This document shows positions 1 through 7,640 of a stretch of 64,000 nt of DNA, piece by piece. A program made the translations under genes and the position numbers. How positions within the stretch are numbered: the first letter of the stretch is position 1; each line of letters starts with the position of its first letter. Under the pieces are notes generated by a model, which was not told the DNA's origin, ran no database searches, and saw nothing but the letters and a program-made list of their open reading frames with translations. Source of the stretch: Muriicola sp. Z0-33 (GTDB taxonomy: Bacteria; Bacteroidota; Bacteroidia; Flavobacteriales; Flavobacteriaceae); NCBI RefSeq assembly GCF_026126425.1, contig NZ_JAFMPW010000008.1, forward strand, positions 147,227-211,226, written 5' to 3'.

Positions 1-978
1 TTGGTCGCTGTGACTTTTGGATAAGGTCCTGGAAAGATTTAGTTCCTCCGACACTTTATACCGCTTTTCTTTTTTTCTGGAACGCACCATGATCTCTCCC
101 AGGAACCCTGCCAGGAACAATTGTGTTCCTATAACCATGGCAATAAGTGAGACAAAGAATTGTGGACGGTCTGTTAGAAGTCTCCCGGCCGGGTTTATGA
201 ATAGTTTGTCTATTCCAAGGTAAAGTGCAAAACCAAAGCCAATAAGAAACATTACTACCCCAAGGGCCCCAAACAGGTGCATGGGCCTTTTCCCAAATTT
301 TGAAACGAACCAAATAGTGATTAGGTCTAAAAAGCCGTTTATAAATCGTTCCATTCCAAATTTCGTCTTCCCGTATTTTCTGGCCTGATGTTTTACAACT
401 TTTTCACCTATCCTGGAAAATCCGGCACTTTTAGCGAGTACGGGAATATATCGGTGCATTTCTCCGTGCACTTCAATAGATTTAACTACTTCCTTGCGAA
501 AGGCTTTCAGGCCGCAATTAAAATCGTGTAACTTAACCCCAGAAGTTTTGCGGGCCGCCCAGTTAAAGAGTTTGGAGGGAATGTTTTTTGTAATTAAGGA
601 ATCGTAGCGTTTCTTTTTCCAACCGGAAATCAGGTCGTACTTTTCCTCGGTAATCAGCTGATACAATTCTGGAATTTCTTCAGGATTGTCCTGAAGGTCG
701 GCATCCATTGTTATGATCACATCACCTTTAGCTGCTTTAAAACCAGCATGCAGCGCCTGGGATTTCCCAAAATTCTTTTGGAAACGTATTCCCCCTACAT
801 TATTATTTTCTTCTGCAAGTTGGGAGATAACGCTCCAGGATCTGTCATTACTGCCATCGTCAATAAAGAGGATTTCATACAAAAAATGATTGGATTGCAT
901 AACATTTACAATCCAATCATGGAGTTCTCTTAAAGATTCTTCTTCGTTGAGTAAAGGAATTATGATAGAGATATTCAT
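1..978 (-). CDS. GT2 family glycosyltransferase, DPM1/polyprenyl-phosphate type (3' end outside window)
   Basis: I read this frame directly from the sequence. It starts at an ATG at 978 and stays open for 326 codons to the window edge, so the C-terminus is missing. The N-terminal GT-A domain has the nucleotide-binding DDGS at residues 40-43 and the metal-binding DAD at 92-94. Two membrane segments follow, about 235-257 and 273-297, then a basic tail. This is the layout of membrane-anchored dolichol-phosphate-mannose-synthase-like enzymes that transfer a sugar to a polyprenyl phosphate at the inner membrane. A promoter element TACTTTTG lies 24 bases upstream. DUF4199 lies just upstream on the same strand. 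The sugar and acceptor cannot be told from sequence. Confidence 0.9.
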   Translation of the reverse strand, partial: MNISIIIPLLNEEESLRELHDWIVNVMQSNHFLYEILFIDDGSNDRSWSVISQLAEENNNVGGIRFQKNFGKSQALHAGFKAAKGDVIITMDADLQDNPEEIPELYQLITEEKYDLISGWKKKRYDSLITKNIPSKLFNWAARKTSGVKLHDFNCGLKAFRKEVVKSIEVHGEMHRYIPVLAKSAGFSRIGEKVVKHQARKYGKTKFGMERFINGFLDLITIWFVSKFGKRPMHLFGALGVVMFLIGFGFALYLGIDKLFINPAGRLLTDRPQFFVSLIAMVIGTQLFLAGFLGEIMVRSRKKEKRYKVSEELNLSRTLSKSHSDQ

Positions 979-1001
979 ATAGCGCTATGGACAATTCCTT
1001 T

Positions 1002-1009
1002 CAAAAGTA
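1002..1009 (-). promoter_or_regulatory. -7 promoter element for the GT2 gene
   Basis: Read on the minus strand this is TACTTTTG, a full match to the Bacteroidota TAnnTTTG element. It lies between the DUF4199 stop and the GT2 start, so the glycosyltransferase probably has its own promoter as well as read-through. Confidence 0.5.
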
Positions 1010-1018
1010 CAAATAATA

Positions 1019-1540
1019 CTATTCGGGCTGAGATTTTTTAAGAACCAATGCCGGAATTAAAGTGAGTACGAAGCCAAAAAACAAACTAAACAACAGTCCA
1101 AAAGCTATTTGCATTACCGGTGTTGAGAATTTTTGCTGCATTTCTAACTGTGCATCAATCTGATCAGAACTCAGATTCGTAGTCTCCTGCATAGTGGCCC
1201 TGGCATAATCCATTGCCTTGGTCATAGTGTCCGGATCTATTACATTTACCAGTATTTGATTAAACAGGATACTTACTATACCTCCAATAAGACATATCCC
1301 AACCCCAATTTTCAGGGCTTGTCCAAAAGTCATAAACCCATTATTGGCCTTTTTAAATTGGGTTAATCCTAGGATAATTGCAGCAAGGCTTAATATTAAA
1401 CTTACTACCAGCACAGGTATTCCGCCCTGATAATGCATATCCATAGTATAAAGAATAAAGGTAAAGATGACGCTAATACCCCCAAGTAATAGACCAAAGT
1501 TTAAAGCGAACTTTCCTGTTTTCGGTTGATTTTCTTCCAT
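1019..1540 (-). CDS. DUF4199 domain-containing membrane protein
   Basis: A 173-residue integral membrane protein with about four hydrophobic segments, near residues 12-32, 42-61, 75-97 and 139-165. The loop between the third and fourth is polar and probably faces away from the membrane. The length and pattern fit the DUF4199 family, which is common in Bacteroidota and has no known function. It sits upstream of a membrane-anchored GT2 enzyme on the same strand, a neighbourhood I recall as recurrent in flavobacteria, so a role in envelope lipid or glycan handling is possible but only inferred. Confidence 0.8.
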   Translation of the reverse strand: MEENQPKTGKFALNFGLLLGGISVIFTFILYTMDMHYQGGIPVLVVSLILSLAAIILGLTQFKKANNGFMTFGQALKIGVGICLIGGIVSILFNQILVNVIDPDTMTKAMDYARATMQETTNLSSDQIDAQLEMQQKFSTPVMQIAFGLLFSLFFGFVLTLIPALVLKKSQPE

Positions 1541-1643
1541 TTTATTTAAATTTTTAGTTGAATAATTGATTAGTTAGTGGAAATTAAGTTTTGTTACATT
1601 TACAAGGTACAATTTTTACAATCTTTTTTGGAGATTAAAATTG

Positions 1644-1671
1644 TTGTTTCTTGAAAAAAAACCTAAATTTG
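1644..1671 (+). promoter_or_regulatory. Promoter of the L31 gene
   Basis: TTG at 1644-1646 and TAAATTTG at 1664-1671 with a 17-base gap match the Bacteroidota -33/-7 promoter. The predicted transcript would have a leader of about 35 bases before the L31 ATG. Confidence 0.7.
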
Positions 1672-1709
1672 CAGCCTGAAAAAATCAGAAGGTATCTAAG
1701 CATTAAACG

Positions 1710-2057
1710 ATGAGAAAAGACATACACCCGGAAAATTATAGACTTGTAGCCTTTAAGGACATGTCTAATGACGAAGTGTTCATTACAAAGTCAACAGCAG
1801 AAACTAAGGAGACTTTAGAAGTAGAGGGCGTGGAGTATCCCTTAATAAAATTGGAGATTTCAAGGACTTCTCATCCTTTCTACACAGGAAAAGCTAAATT
1901 GGTAGATACGGCAGGACGTATTGATAAGTTCAAGAGCAAGTACGATAAATTTAAGAAACCTGCGGCAGCTAAATCGGCTCCTGAAGCTGAAGCTCCGGTT
2001 AAGGAAGCTCCAAAAGCTAAAGTTGAAGAAACTAAGGCGAGCGCTGAAGAAGAATAG
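1710..2057 (+). CDS. rpmE2: 50S ribosomal protein L31, type B, with extended C-terminal tail
   Basis: A 115-residue protein. Residues 1-85 match type B (zinc-free) L31: it starts MRKDIHPENYR, has the motif SRTSHPFYTGK, and contains no cysteine. Type B L31 is usually about 80-90 residues. Here the last 30 or so are a low-complexity tail of Ala, Lys, Pro and Glu, which is probably disordered. It has its own promoter and a strong intrinsic terminator, so it is a single-gene unit. Zinc-free L31 can replace the zinc form under zinc limitation in other bacteria; whether this genome also has a zinc form cannot be seen here. Confidence 0.95.
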   Translation: MRKDIHPENYRLVAFKDMSNDEVFITKSTAETKETLEVEGVEYPLIKLEISRTSHPFYTGKAKLVDTAGRIDKFKSKYDKFKKPAAAKSAPEAEAPVKEAPKAKVEETKASAEEE

Positions 2058-2084
2058 GCACTTTCCTAGATATAATAGAATTAA

Positions 2085-2117
2085 AAGTCACGCCAATGCG
2101 TGACTTTTTTTATTTTT
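2085..2117 (+). terminator. Rho-independent terminator after L31
   Basis: A perfect 9-bp stem (AAGTCACGC / GCGTGACTT) with the loop CAAT, followed by a T-rich tract. It lies 27 bases after the L31 stop. Confidence 0.85.
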
Positions 2118-2133
2118 ACTCAAAATTCCATTC

Positions 2134-3309
2134 ATGAATTATATTCTTTTTGACGGGGAGGTAAGAAACTCATTATTACCATTTACATTCACAAGGCCGG
2201 TAGCTGATATTCGAATCGGAATTTTAACGATAAGGGAAAAATGGGAAAAATTTCTGGCTACATCTACTTCGACCAAAACGGAAGAATATTTGTCTGAAAA
2301 ATACCCCCTTGTAAAAAGTGCTGAAAATATTATGATTAATGGGGCTGTAGTACCCAACAAGGCGCTTGTTGAAATCATCGGGTCATTAAAAGAAAATGAG
2401 GTAGTTTATTATGAAGATGAAGTTGTGGCTTATTATACAACCGATCCGTTTGAGGCTGAAAACCTTGACGGCTTCAGGAAGATCCAATTTAATGAAGCCC
2501 TTCTGATAGTAAAAAATACCTGGGATATTTTTTCAAAGAACGGCGAGGCACTTCAGGCAGATTTTGATTTAATCACGGAAGGGAGAGAAAGCGCCCCTTT
2601 GTCTAACACAAATAGCCTTATTAACCCTGGGAATATATTTGCAGAGCAAGGCGCTAAGGTAGAGTATAGCATACTGAATGCCACCGAGGGGCCTATTTAT
2701 CTCGGGAAAGATTCAGAAATATTAGAAGGGAATCTTATTCGGGGTGGTTTTGCACTCTGTGAAAAAGCAGTGGTTAAGATGGGGGCTAAAATCTATGGCC
2801 CAACCACCGTTGGCCCATGGGCAAAAGTGTGTGGAGAGATCAATAATTCTGTTATTTTCGGATATTCCAGTAAGGGACATGATGGTTATCTCGGGAATTC
2901 GGTCTTAGGGGAATGGTGTAATATTGGTGCGGATTCTAACAACTCTAATCTAAAGAACAACTATGCCCAGGTACGTCTTTGGAACTATGCCACCGAAAAA
3001 TTTGAACATACAGGATTACAGTTTTGTGGACTGATGATGGGTGATCATAGTAAAACAGCTATTAATACCATGTTCAATACCGGGACGATTATTGGGGTAA
3101 ATTGTAATATTTATGTCCCTGGTTTTCCAAGAAATTTTGTTCCTAGTTTCAGCTGGGGAGGGGCCTCAGGTTTCAGTACATACTTGCCCAGAAAGGCTTT
3201 TGAAGCTGCTAAGGTTATGATGGCCCGAAGGCATGTTGACTTTGACCAGAAGGAAGCCGATATTCTTAACCATGTATTTGAACTTACCAAGAAGTGGAGG
3301 AACTATTAG
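2134..3309 (+). CDS. GlmU-like sugar nucleotidyltransferase with left-handed beta-helix
   Basis: A 391-residue protein starting MNYILFDGEVRNSLLPFTFT, the N-terminus of the Bacteroidota GlmU_Nter family. The first half is a divergent nucleotidyltransferase-like domain. From about residue 185 onward, repeated Gly/Asn/Ile hexapeptides such as the stretch around residues 250-275 (GYLGNSVLGEW) predict a left-handed beta-helix acyltransferase fold. The family is annotated as a putative UDP-GlcNAc-type sugar nucleotidyltransferase, but the classic LxAGxGTRM start of pyrophosphorylases is absent, so the activity is unproven. It follows L31, a pairing I recall in many Bacteroidota genomes. Confidence 0.85.
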   Translation: MNYILFDGEVRNSLLPFTFTRPVADIRIGILTIREKWEKFLATSTSTKTEEYLSEKYPLVKSAENIMINGAVVPNKALVEIIGSLKENEVVYYEDEVVAYYTTDPFEAENLDGFRKIQFNEALLIVKNTWDIFSKNGEALQADFDLITEGRESAPLSNTNSLINPGNIFAEQGAKVEYSILNATEGPIYLGKDSEILEGNLIRGGFALCEKAVVKMGAKIYGPTTVGPWAKVCGEINNSVIFGYSSKGHDGYLGNSVLGEWCNIGADSNNSNLKNNYAQVRLWNYATEKFEHTGLQFCGLMMGDHSKTAINTMFNTGTIIGVNCNIYVPGFPRNFVPSFSWGGASGFSTYLPRKAFEAAKVMMARRHVDFDQKEADILNHVFELTKKWRNY

Positions 3310-3329
3310 TTCACTGTGCAGTTAACTGT

Positions 3330-3385
3330 AAACAATTAGCAATAAACAATTAGCAATAAACAATTAGCAATAAACAATTAGCAAT
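3330..3385 (+). repeat. Tandem repeat, 4 copies of a 14-bp unit
   Basis: Four exact head-to-tail copies of AAACAATTAGCAAT between the GlmU-like gene and mtaB. It is followed at about 3445-3480 by a looser repeat built on CGTATTTC / CGTACCTCGTA. Exact short tandem repeats like this vary in copy number easily. Confidence 0.9.
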
Positions 3386-3486
3386 AAGAATTGAGCTGTG
3401 GCCGGGAGGTTCTTATCTGTAATATGTTCTTCTTACTTCCTCCTTCGTATTTCATACCCCGTATTTCGTACCTCGTAATTCCTCCC

Positions 3487-3494
3487 TATCTTTG
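3487..3494 (+). promoter_or_regulatory. -7 promoter element of mtaB
   Basis: TATCTTTG is a full match to TAnnTTTG. Transcription would start near 3498, about 19 bases before the ATG at 3517. This places the earlier in-frame start codons upstream of the transcript start. Confidence 0.65.
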
Positions 3495-3516
3495 CCGTCC
3501 GTTTATTAATATTGGG

Positions 3517-4863
3517 ATGAAGAAAAAAGTTGCGTTTTATACACTTGGCTGCAAGCTTAACTTTTCTGAGACCTCTACTATTGCCAGAGGTTTTGTAGAT
3601 GAAGGTTTTGAGCGGGTAGATTTTTCTCAGCAGGCAGATATGTACGTAATTAATACTTGTTCTGTAACAGAAAATGCAGACAAGCGCTTTAAAACTGTGG
3701 TCAGACAAGCACATAAGGCGAATCCGGATGCTTTTGTTGCTGCAATTGGTTGTTATGCCCAATTAAAACCTGAAGAATTAGCTGCTGTTGACGGTGTAGA
3801 CCTGGTATTGGGGGCGACAGAAAAATTCAAGATCACCGATTATGTCAATGATTTATTTGGCCGTCCTAAAACTGCACTCAGGATGACCGAGATTCATTCA
3901 TGTGAAATTAAGGAGGCCGATTTCTATGTCGGTTCCTATGCAATCGGGGATAGGACCAGGGCATTTTTGAAAGTACAGGATGGTTGTGATTACAAATGCA
4001 CTTATTGTACTATTCCACTGGCCAGAGGAATATCGCGCAGTGATACTCTGGAGAACGTGCTGAACAATGCCAAAGAAATTTCGGCTAAAGGCATTAAGGA
4101 GATTGTCTTGACTGGAGTTAATATTGGTGACTATGGAAAGGGAGAGTTTGGGAATAAAAAGCACGAGCATACCTTTTTAGATCTGGTAGAAGCACTGGAT
4201 AGGGTAGAAGGGATCAGCAGGTTGAGAATTTCATCAATAGAACCCAACCTCCTAAAAAATGAAACTATAGATTTTGTAGCTCATAGTAAACGTTTTGTGC
4301 CACATTTCCATATTCCCCTGCAAAGTGGTTCGGATGAATTATTAAAGTTGATGCGGCGCAGATATATGAGTAATTTGTATACGGACCGCGTTAAGAAAAT
4401 TAAAGAGGTAATGCCTAATGCCTGTATTGGAGTAGACGTAATTGTTGGCTTTCCTGGTGAGACAGAGGAACATTTCTTAACCACCTACAACTTTCTGAGC
4501 CAGTTAGATATATCCTATCTGCATGTATTTACCTATTCTGAACGAGACAATACCCCTGCGGCCACTATGGAAGGGGTAGTTCCTAAAGCGGTTAGAAATA
4601 AGCGCAGTAAAATGCTTCGAGGTTTATCTGTGAAGAAACGAAGGGCCTTCTACGAAAGTCAGCTTGGTTCTGAAAGGACCGTCTTATTTGAAGGGGAAAA
4701 TAAAGAGGGCTACATTCATGGATTTACAGAAAACTATATAAAGGTTAAGGCGCCATGGGATCCTGCCCTGGTCAACACAGTTCATGAAATACAACTAAGA
4801 GAGATTGATGCAGATGGTCTTGTACGCTTTGATTTTAGTTCAAAAGATGTATTTGTACAGTAA
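3517..4863 (+). CDS. mtaB: tRNA (N6-L-threonylcarbamoyladenosine(37)-C(2))-methylthiotransferase
   Basis: A 448-residue radical-SAM methylthiotransferase that adds a methylthio group to t6A37 in tRNAs reading ANN codons, giving ms2t6A. The N-terminal domain carries the three cluster cysteines C12, C48 and C79. The radical-SAM motif CxxxCxxC is C157/C161/C164. A TRAM-like region ends the protein. The frame is open from about 3391, but the start at 3517 (MKKKVAFYTLGCKLN) fits the family and lies just downstream of a TATCTTTG promoter, so the longer form would begin upstream of the transcript. The gene ends at a bidirectional terminator. Confidence 0.93.
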   Translation: MKKKVAFYTLGCKLNFSETSTIARGFVDEGFERVDFSQQADMYVINTCSVTENADKRFKTVVRQAHKANPDAFVAAIGCYAQLKPEELAAVDGVDLVLGATEKFKITDYVNDLFGRPKTALRMTEIHSCEIKEADFYVGSYAIGDRTRAFLKVQDGCDYKCTYCTIPLARGISRSDTLENVLNNAKEISAKGIKEIVLTGVNIGDYGKGEFGNKKHEHTFLDLVEALDRVEGISRLRISSIEPNLLKNETIDFVAHSKRFVPHFHIPLQSGSDELLKLMRRRYMSNLYTDRVKKIKEVMPNACIGVDVIVGFPGETEEHFLTTYNFLSQLDISYLHVFTYSERDNTPAATMEGVVPKAVRNKRSKMLRGLSVKKRRAFYESQLGSERTVLFEGENKEGYIHGFTENYIKVKAPWDPALVNTVHEIQLREIDADGLVRFDFSSKDVFVQ

Positions 4864-4889
4864 ATAATTTCGCGTATATCCATAAAAAA

Positions 4890-4915
4890 ACCCGCTTCAA
4901 CGAGCGGGTATATTT
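4890..4915. terminator. Bidirectional terminator between mtaB and the GNAT gene
   Basis: A 7-bp stem ACCCGCT / AGCGGGT at 4890-4896 and 4903-4909, flanked by an A-run on the left and a T-rich run on the right, so it can stop both converging transcripts. Confidence 0.75.
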
Positions 4916-4932
4916 TTAGTATTAAGCGAAAA

Positions 4933-5226
4933 TCATATTCTTATCCCAACGGGAAGCATTTCCTTATACTGTCTGTTCTTTCTAAGAAAACCTGCTATTT
5001 GAGGGCTTGTAGGAACAACTCTGAGATTTTGTTCCTGTATATGATGCAAAACAGACTTTATAAAATCCTCTTTGAAACCGCCGTTCGATATTTCTTCTGG
5101 AATTACCAGTTTTGTTAAAAAAACTTTCCTTTCCTGGGAGGAGTACTCAATTTTGGCTAAATGTCCGTCAACTCTTGTTTCAAATTGACGTAGAAAACTA
5201 TTGTCCTTAATTGCTACTTCATTCAT
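4933..5226 (-). CDS. Small GNAT-type N-acetyltransferase-like protein (YjdJ family)
   Basis: A 97-residue protein if started at the ATG at 5226 (MNEVAIKDNSFLRQFE). The pattern of an N-terminal strand pair (RVDGHLAKIEYS), then VIPEEISNGGFKEDFIKSVLHHI and a VVPTSPQIAGFLRKN segment matches the short Gcn5-like family (about 95 residues, related to YjdJ). The frame is also open to a TTG at 5298, giving 121 residues, but the extra 24 residues run through a terminator-like hairpin and do not look like the family, so I prefer 5226. Substrate unknown. Confidence 0.75.
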   Translation of the reverse strand: MNEVAIKDNSFLRQFETRVDGHLAKIEYSSQERKVFLTKLVIPEEISNGGFKEDFIKSVLHHIQEQNLRVVPTSPQIAGFLRKNRQYKEMLPVGIRI

Positions 5227-5258
5227 ATAGTTTGATTTAATTTTGGTTTCAGATAAAA

Positions 5259-5287
5259 AAATTACGATGTTCTCGAGATCGTAATTT
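5259..5287 (-). promoter_or_regulatory. Terminator-like inverted repeat upstream of the GNAT gene
   Basis: Two perfect 10-bp arms (AAATTACGAT / ATCGTAATTT) separated by 9 bases. On the minus strand the second arm runs directly into a T-run, so it looks like an intrinsic terminator or attenuator 33 bases before the ATG at 5226. A protein-binding operator is the alternative. Confidence 0.5.
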
Positions 5288-5402
5288 ACTGGATTCAAAT
5301 CGCCTAATTTTTGTAATCTAAAGTTGGGGCAAAATTATAGCGCGATGACAAAAGTAACTAAAATAATGCTAATTTCCTAGTTAAATTAAGAGTTAAGGAC
5401 CT

Positions 5403-6065
5403 ATGACTGTATCAAAAATACATGTTTACCTGATGCCGGGAATGGCTGCAAATTCTAGTATATTTAAAAACATAATTCTCCCCGAAGACCGGTTTGAACA
5501 ACATTTATTAGATTGGTTTGTTCCGGAGACCGGAATGACACTTTCGGAATATGCACAGCAGATGTGTAAAAAGGTGCTTCATAAGAATGCAGTGATCATC
5601 GGAGTGTCTTTTGGTGGCATGTTGGCCCAGGAGATGGCAAAGTGGATGTTATTTAGACGGGTCATCATTATTTCCAGTGTTAAAACAAAAGAGGAATTAC
5701 CCAGGAGATTAATTTTTGCCAGATATACCAAAATTCACAAACTCTTACCTACCGGGATGGTAAACAATATAGAATTAGTTTCTAAATATGCTTTTGGTGA
5801 AATTGTAACCAAAAGGTTGGCGCTGTATGAACAATACCTATCTATTCGAGATAAGTATTACCTGGATTGGTCCATAGATCAGATTGTCAACTGGTCTCAA
5901 TCTGCCTATCATCCTGATATTGTGCATATTCACGGTGAAAAAGACGCTGTATTTCCCATTCAGAACATAAAAAATTGTATTACTGTGGAAAATGGCACTC
6001 ACACTATGATCATTCATAGATATAAATGGTTTAATGAACGATTGCCTACAATTATTTTGGATTAA
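5403..6065 (+). CDS. Alpha/beta hydrolase
   Basis: A 220-residue alpha/beta-hydrolase-fold protein without a signal peptide, so cytoplasmic. The nucleophile elbow is GVSFGG with Ser69. Asp181 in HGEKDAVFP and His200 in GTHTMI complete a plausible Ser-Asp-His triad. The oxyanion region near the N-terminus reads LMPGMAANS. The size suggests a minimal lid. The substrate cannot be predicted. It lies 44 bases upstream of the transglycosylase gene, which has its own promoter element. Confidence 0.85.
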   Translation: MTVSKIHVYLMPGMAANSSIFKNIILPEDRFEQHLLDWFVPETGMTLSEYAQQMCKKVLHKNAVIIGVSFGGMLAQEMAKWMLFRRVIIISSVKTKEELPRRLIFARYTKIHKLLPTGMVNNIELVSKYAFGEIVTKRLALYEQYLSIRDKYYLDWSIDQIVNWSQSAYHPDIVHIHGEKDAVFPIQNIKNCITVENGTHTMIIHRYKWFNERLPTIILD

Positions 6066-6080
6066 GGGAGTTCTATTTAA

Positions 6081-6088
6081 TACCTTTG
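6081..6088 (+). promoter_or_regulatory. -7 promoter element of the lytic transglycosylase gene
   Basis: TACCTTTG, a full TAnnTTTG match 21 bases before the ATG at 6110. It overlaps an upstream in-frame start at 6086, which is therefore unlikely to be used. Confidence 0.6.
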
Positions 6089-6109
6089 ATAGACAAACAA
6101 ACTATTATT

Positions 6110-7069
6110 ATGAAGTTTTTAAAGAACATTCTGATGCTTTTGGGAGTAATGGTGGTAATCAGTACCCTGATTTTTGCTGCCCAACAGAGCAATCCATTTA
6201 CCAAGGTAGAACTTCCATCTGTTAATGAAACAGAGAGCGATAAAAATGTCGCCAATGAGTATAGAATATCTGCGATTGATATTCCCGAAGACTTGAACTT
6301 TGCCGGTGAAAGTGTTCCCCAGAATGACCCTGAAATTATGGAAAGGGTAGATAGGGAATTTCTGGTCAATACCTATTGGCAATCCAACGCCTTGCTTTTA
6401 ATGAAAAGGGCACATAAGTATTTCCCGATTATTGAACCCATCCTTGCAAAAAATGGTATCCCAGACGATTTTAAATATCTGGCCGTTGCAGAGAGCGGGC
6501 TTCAAAATGTAGTGTCCCATGCCGGGGCAACAGGGTTCTGGCAAATTATGAAAGGAACTGGACGGGAATACGGATTAGAGATAAATGCTAATGTTGATGA
6601 GCGTTATCATCTTGAAAAGTCTACACAGGTCGCGTGCAATTACCTTAATAAATGGAAAGATAAGTATGGCAGCTGGACACTCACGGCAGCTGCATATAAT
6701 GCTGGCCCTGGAGCAATTAATAAATATATGGGAATTCAGCAGGTAGAGGATTATTACGACCTCTTACTCGGACAGGAGACAGGGCGTTATGTGTTCAGGA
6801 TTATGGCAATAAAGGAGATATTATCCAATCCAGACAAATATGGCTTTGAGATTCATAAGGAAGACATGTACTCCTCTGTTCCTACTTTTCAGGTTGAGGT
6901 TGATGAACCAGTATCTAGCTTTGCAAACTTTGCTCAGGAATACGAAATAAATTATAAGATCCTTAAAAGACATAATCCATGGCTTAGGGAACCACATCTT
7001 AATAATGCTTCCAAAAAGAAGTATACTATAGAAATACCTAATAAAGGGTACTACAAAGTAGGGAAGTAG
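6110..7069 (+). CDS. Membrane-anchored lytic murein transglycosylase, MltD-like
   Basis: A 319-residue protein with one N-terminal membrane segment at about residues 5-24. An SLT (goose-lysozyme-like) domain spans about 95-235. The catalytic Glu is E128 in AVAESGLQ, followed by SHAGATGFWQIM and TAAAYNAGPGAINKY, the family's signature blocks. It cleaves peptidoglycan between MurNAc and GlcNAc, forming anhydro-MurNAc ends. The C-terminal 60 residues resemble a degenerate LysM module (YKILKRHNPWL). The start at 6110 is chosen because the alternative at 6086 lies within the promoter. Confidence 0.9.
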   Translation: MKFLKNILMLLGVMVVISTLIFAAQQSNPFTKVELPSVNETESDKNVANEYRISAIDIPEDLNFAGESVPQNDPEIMERVDREFLVNTYWQSNALLLMKRAHKYFPIIEPILAKNGIPDDFKYLAVAESGLQNVVSHAGATGFWQIMKGTGREYGLEINANVDERYHLEKSTQVACNYLNKWKDKYGSWTLTAAAYNAGPGAINKYMGIQQVEDYYDLLLGQETGRYVFRIMAIKEILSNPDKYGFEIHKEDMYSSVPTFQVEVDEPVSSFANFAQEYEINYKILKRHNPWLREPHLNNASKKKYTIEIPNKGYYKVGK

Positions 7070-7122
7070 TCCATAGCCGTTTTATACAGCTCTTTTAAAT
7101 AATTGGCATCAAATGATCAACA

Positions 7123-7638
7123 CTAGATTTTTTTCATCTGTTGTTGCATCATTTTGATCTGCTCTGTAAGCATGTTGTTCTTGTCCAGTTTTTTGGCCTC
7201 CTGAAGCAACATGGTAGCTTCTCTTTTCCGCCTTTTCTGCATGGCAATTCCGGCCAGGCTCAATTTGGCCATAGCAACGTCATAATCCATATTCAGGCCA
7301 AATTTCAATGCTTTCTTAAAGTATTTTTCCGCCTGGGTAAGGTTTCTTTGAGAAAATATTATCCCGTACAAATAATTGTAATACCCCTGTTGTTTCTTTG
7401 TGAGGGCGGCAGCCGGGTTTTTTATTTTGGAAAGCCATTTCTCTGTGCCGACCATGTCTTGCTTCCTCATTCTAAGGAACGACAAAAGAATTAACTCGTT
7501 TCGGAAATAAAGAAAAACGAATATCAACGACAAAAAGATCAGCGCAATTCCGTTTCCTATATACCCCTCGATAAATTGATATACGGCCAGGCCCATGACA
7601 ATTCCGGCCAGTACCATTTTAATATTTTTGTTAAACAT
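7123..7638 (-). CDS. Membrane protein with TPR-like repeats
   Basis: A 171-residue protein. Two hydrophobic segments near residues 8-25 and 29-47 are followed by a soluble part with TPR-like helices around residues 85-160 (for example AEKYFKKALKFGLN and KREATMLLQEAKKLD). The end is Met/Gln/Lys-rich. It begins 2 bases after the DUF6263 gene, so the two are cotranscribed and probably translationally coupled. No specific function recognised; a scaffold role at the inner membrane is the most that can be inferred. Confidence 0.75.
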   Translation of the reverse strand: MFNKNIKMVLAGIVMGLAVYQFIEGYIGNGIALIFLSLIFVFLYFRNELILLSFLRMRKQDMVGTEKWLSKIKNPAAALTKKQQGYYNYLYGIIFSQRNLTQAEKYFKKALKFGLNMDYDVAMAKLSLAGIAMQKRRKREATMLLQEAKKLDKNNMLTEQIKMMQQQMKKI

Positions 7639-7640
7639 AA

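Noticed and set aside
1571..1598. ECF-type promoter reading leftward to DUF4199 (TGTAAC on the minus strand at 1598-1593)
   Set aside because: Sixteen bases downstream there is TAAC rather than a CGTC/CATC-like -10, so the match stops at the -35.
3330..3385. CRISPR-like repeat array
   Set aside because: The 14-bp units are directly adjacent with no spacers, so it is a simple tandem repeat; no cas genes are present.
3391..3516. 42-residue N-terminal extension of mtaB
   Set aside because: The extension does not match the family and begins upstream of the TATCTTTG promoter at 3487-3494.
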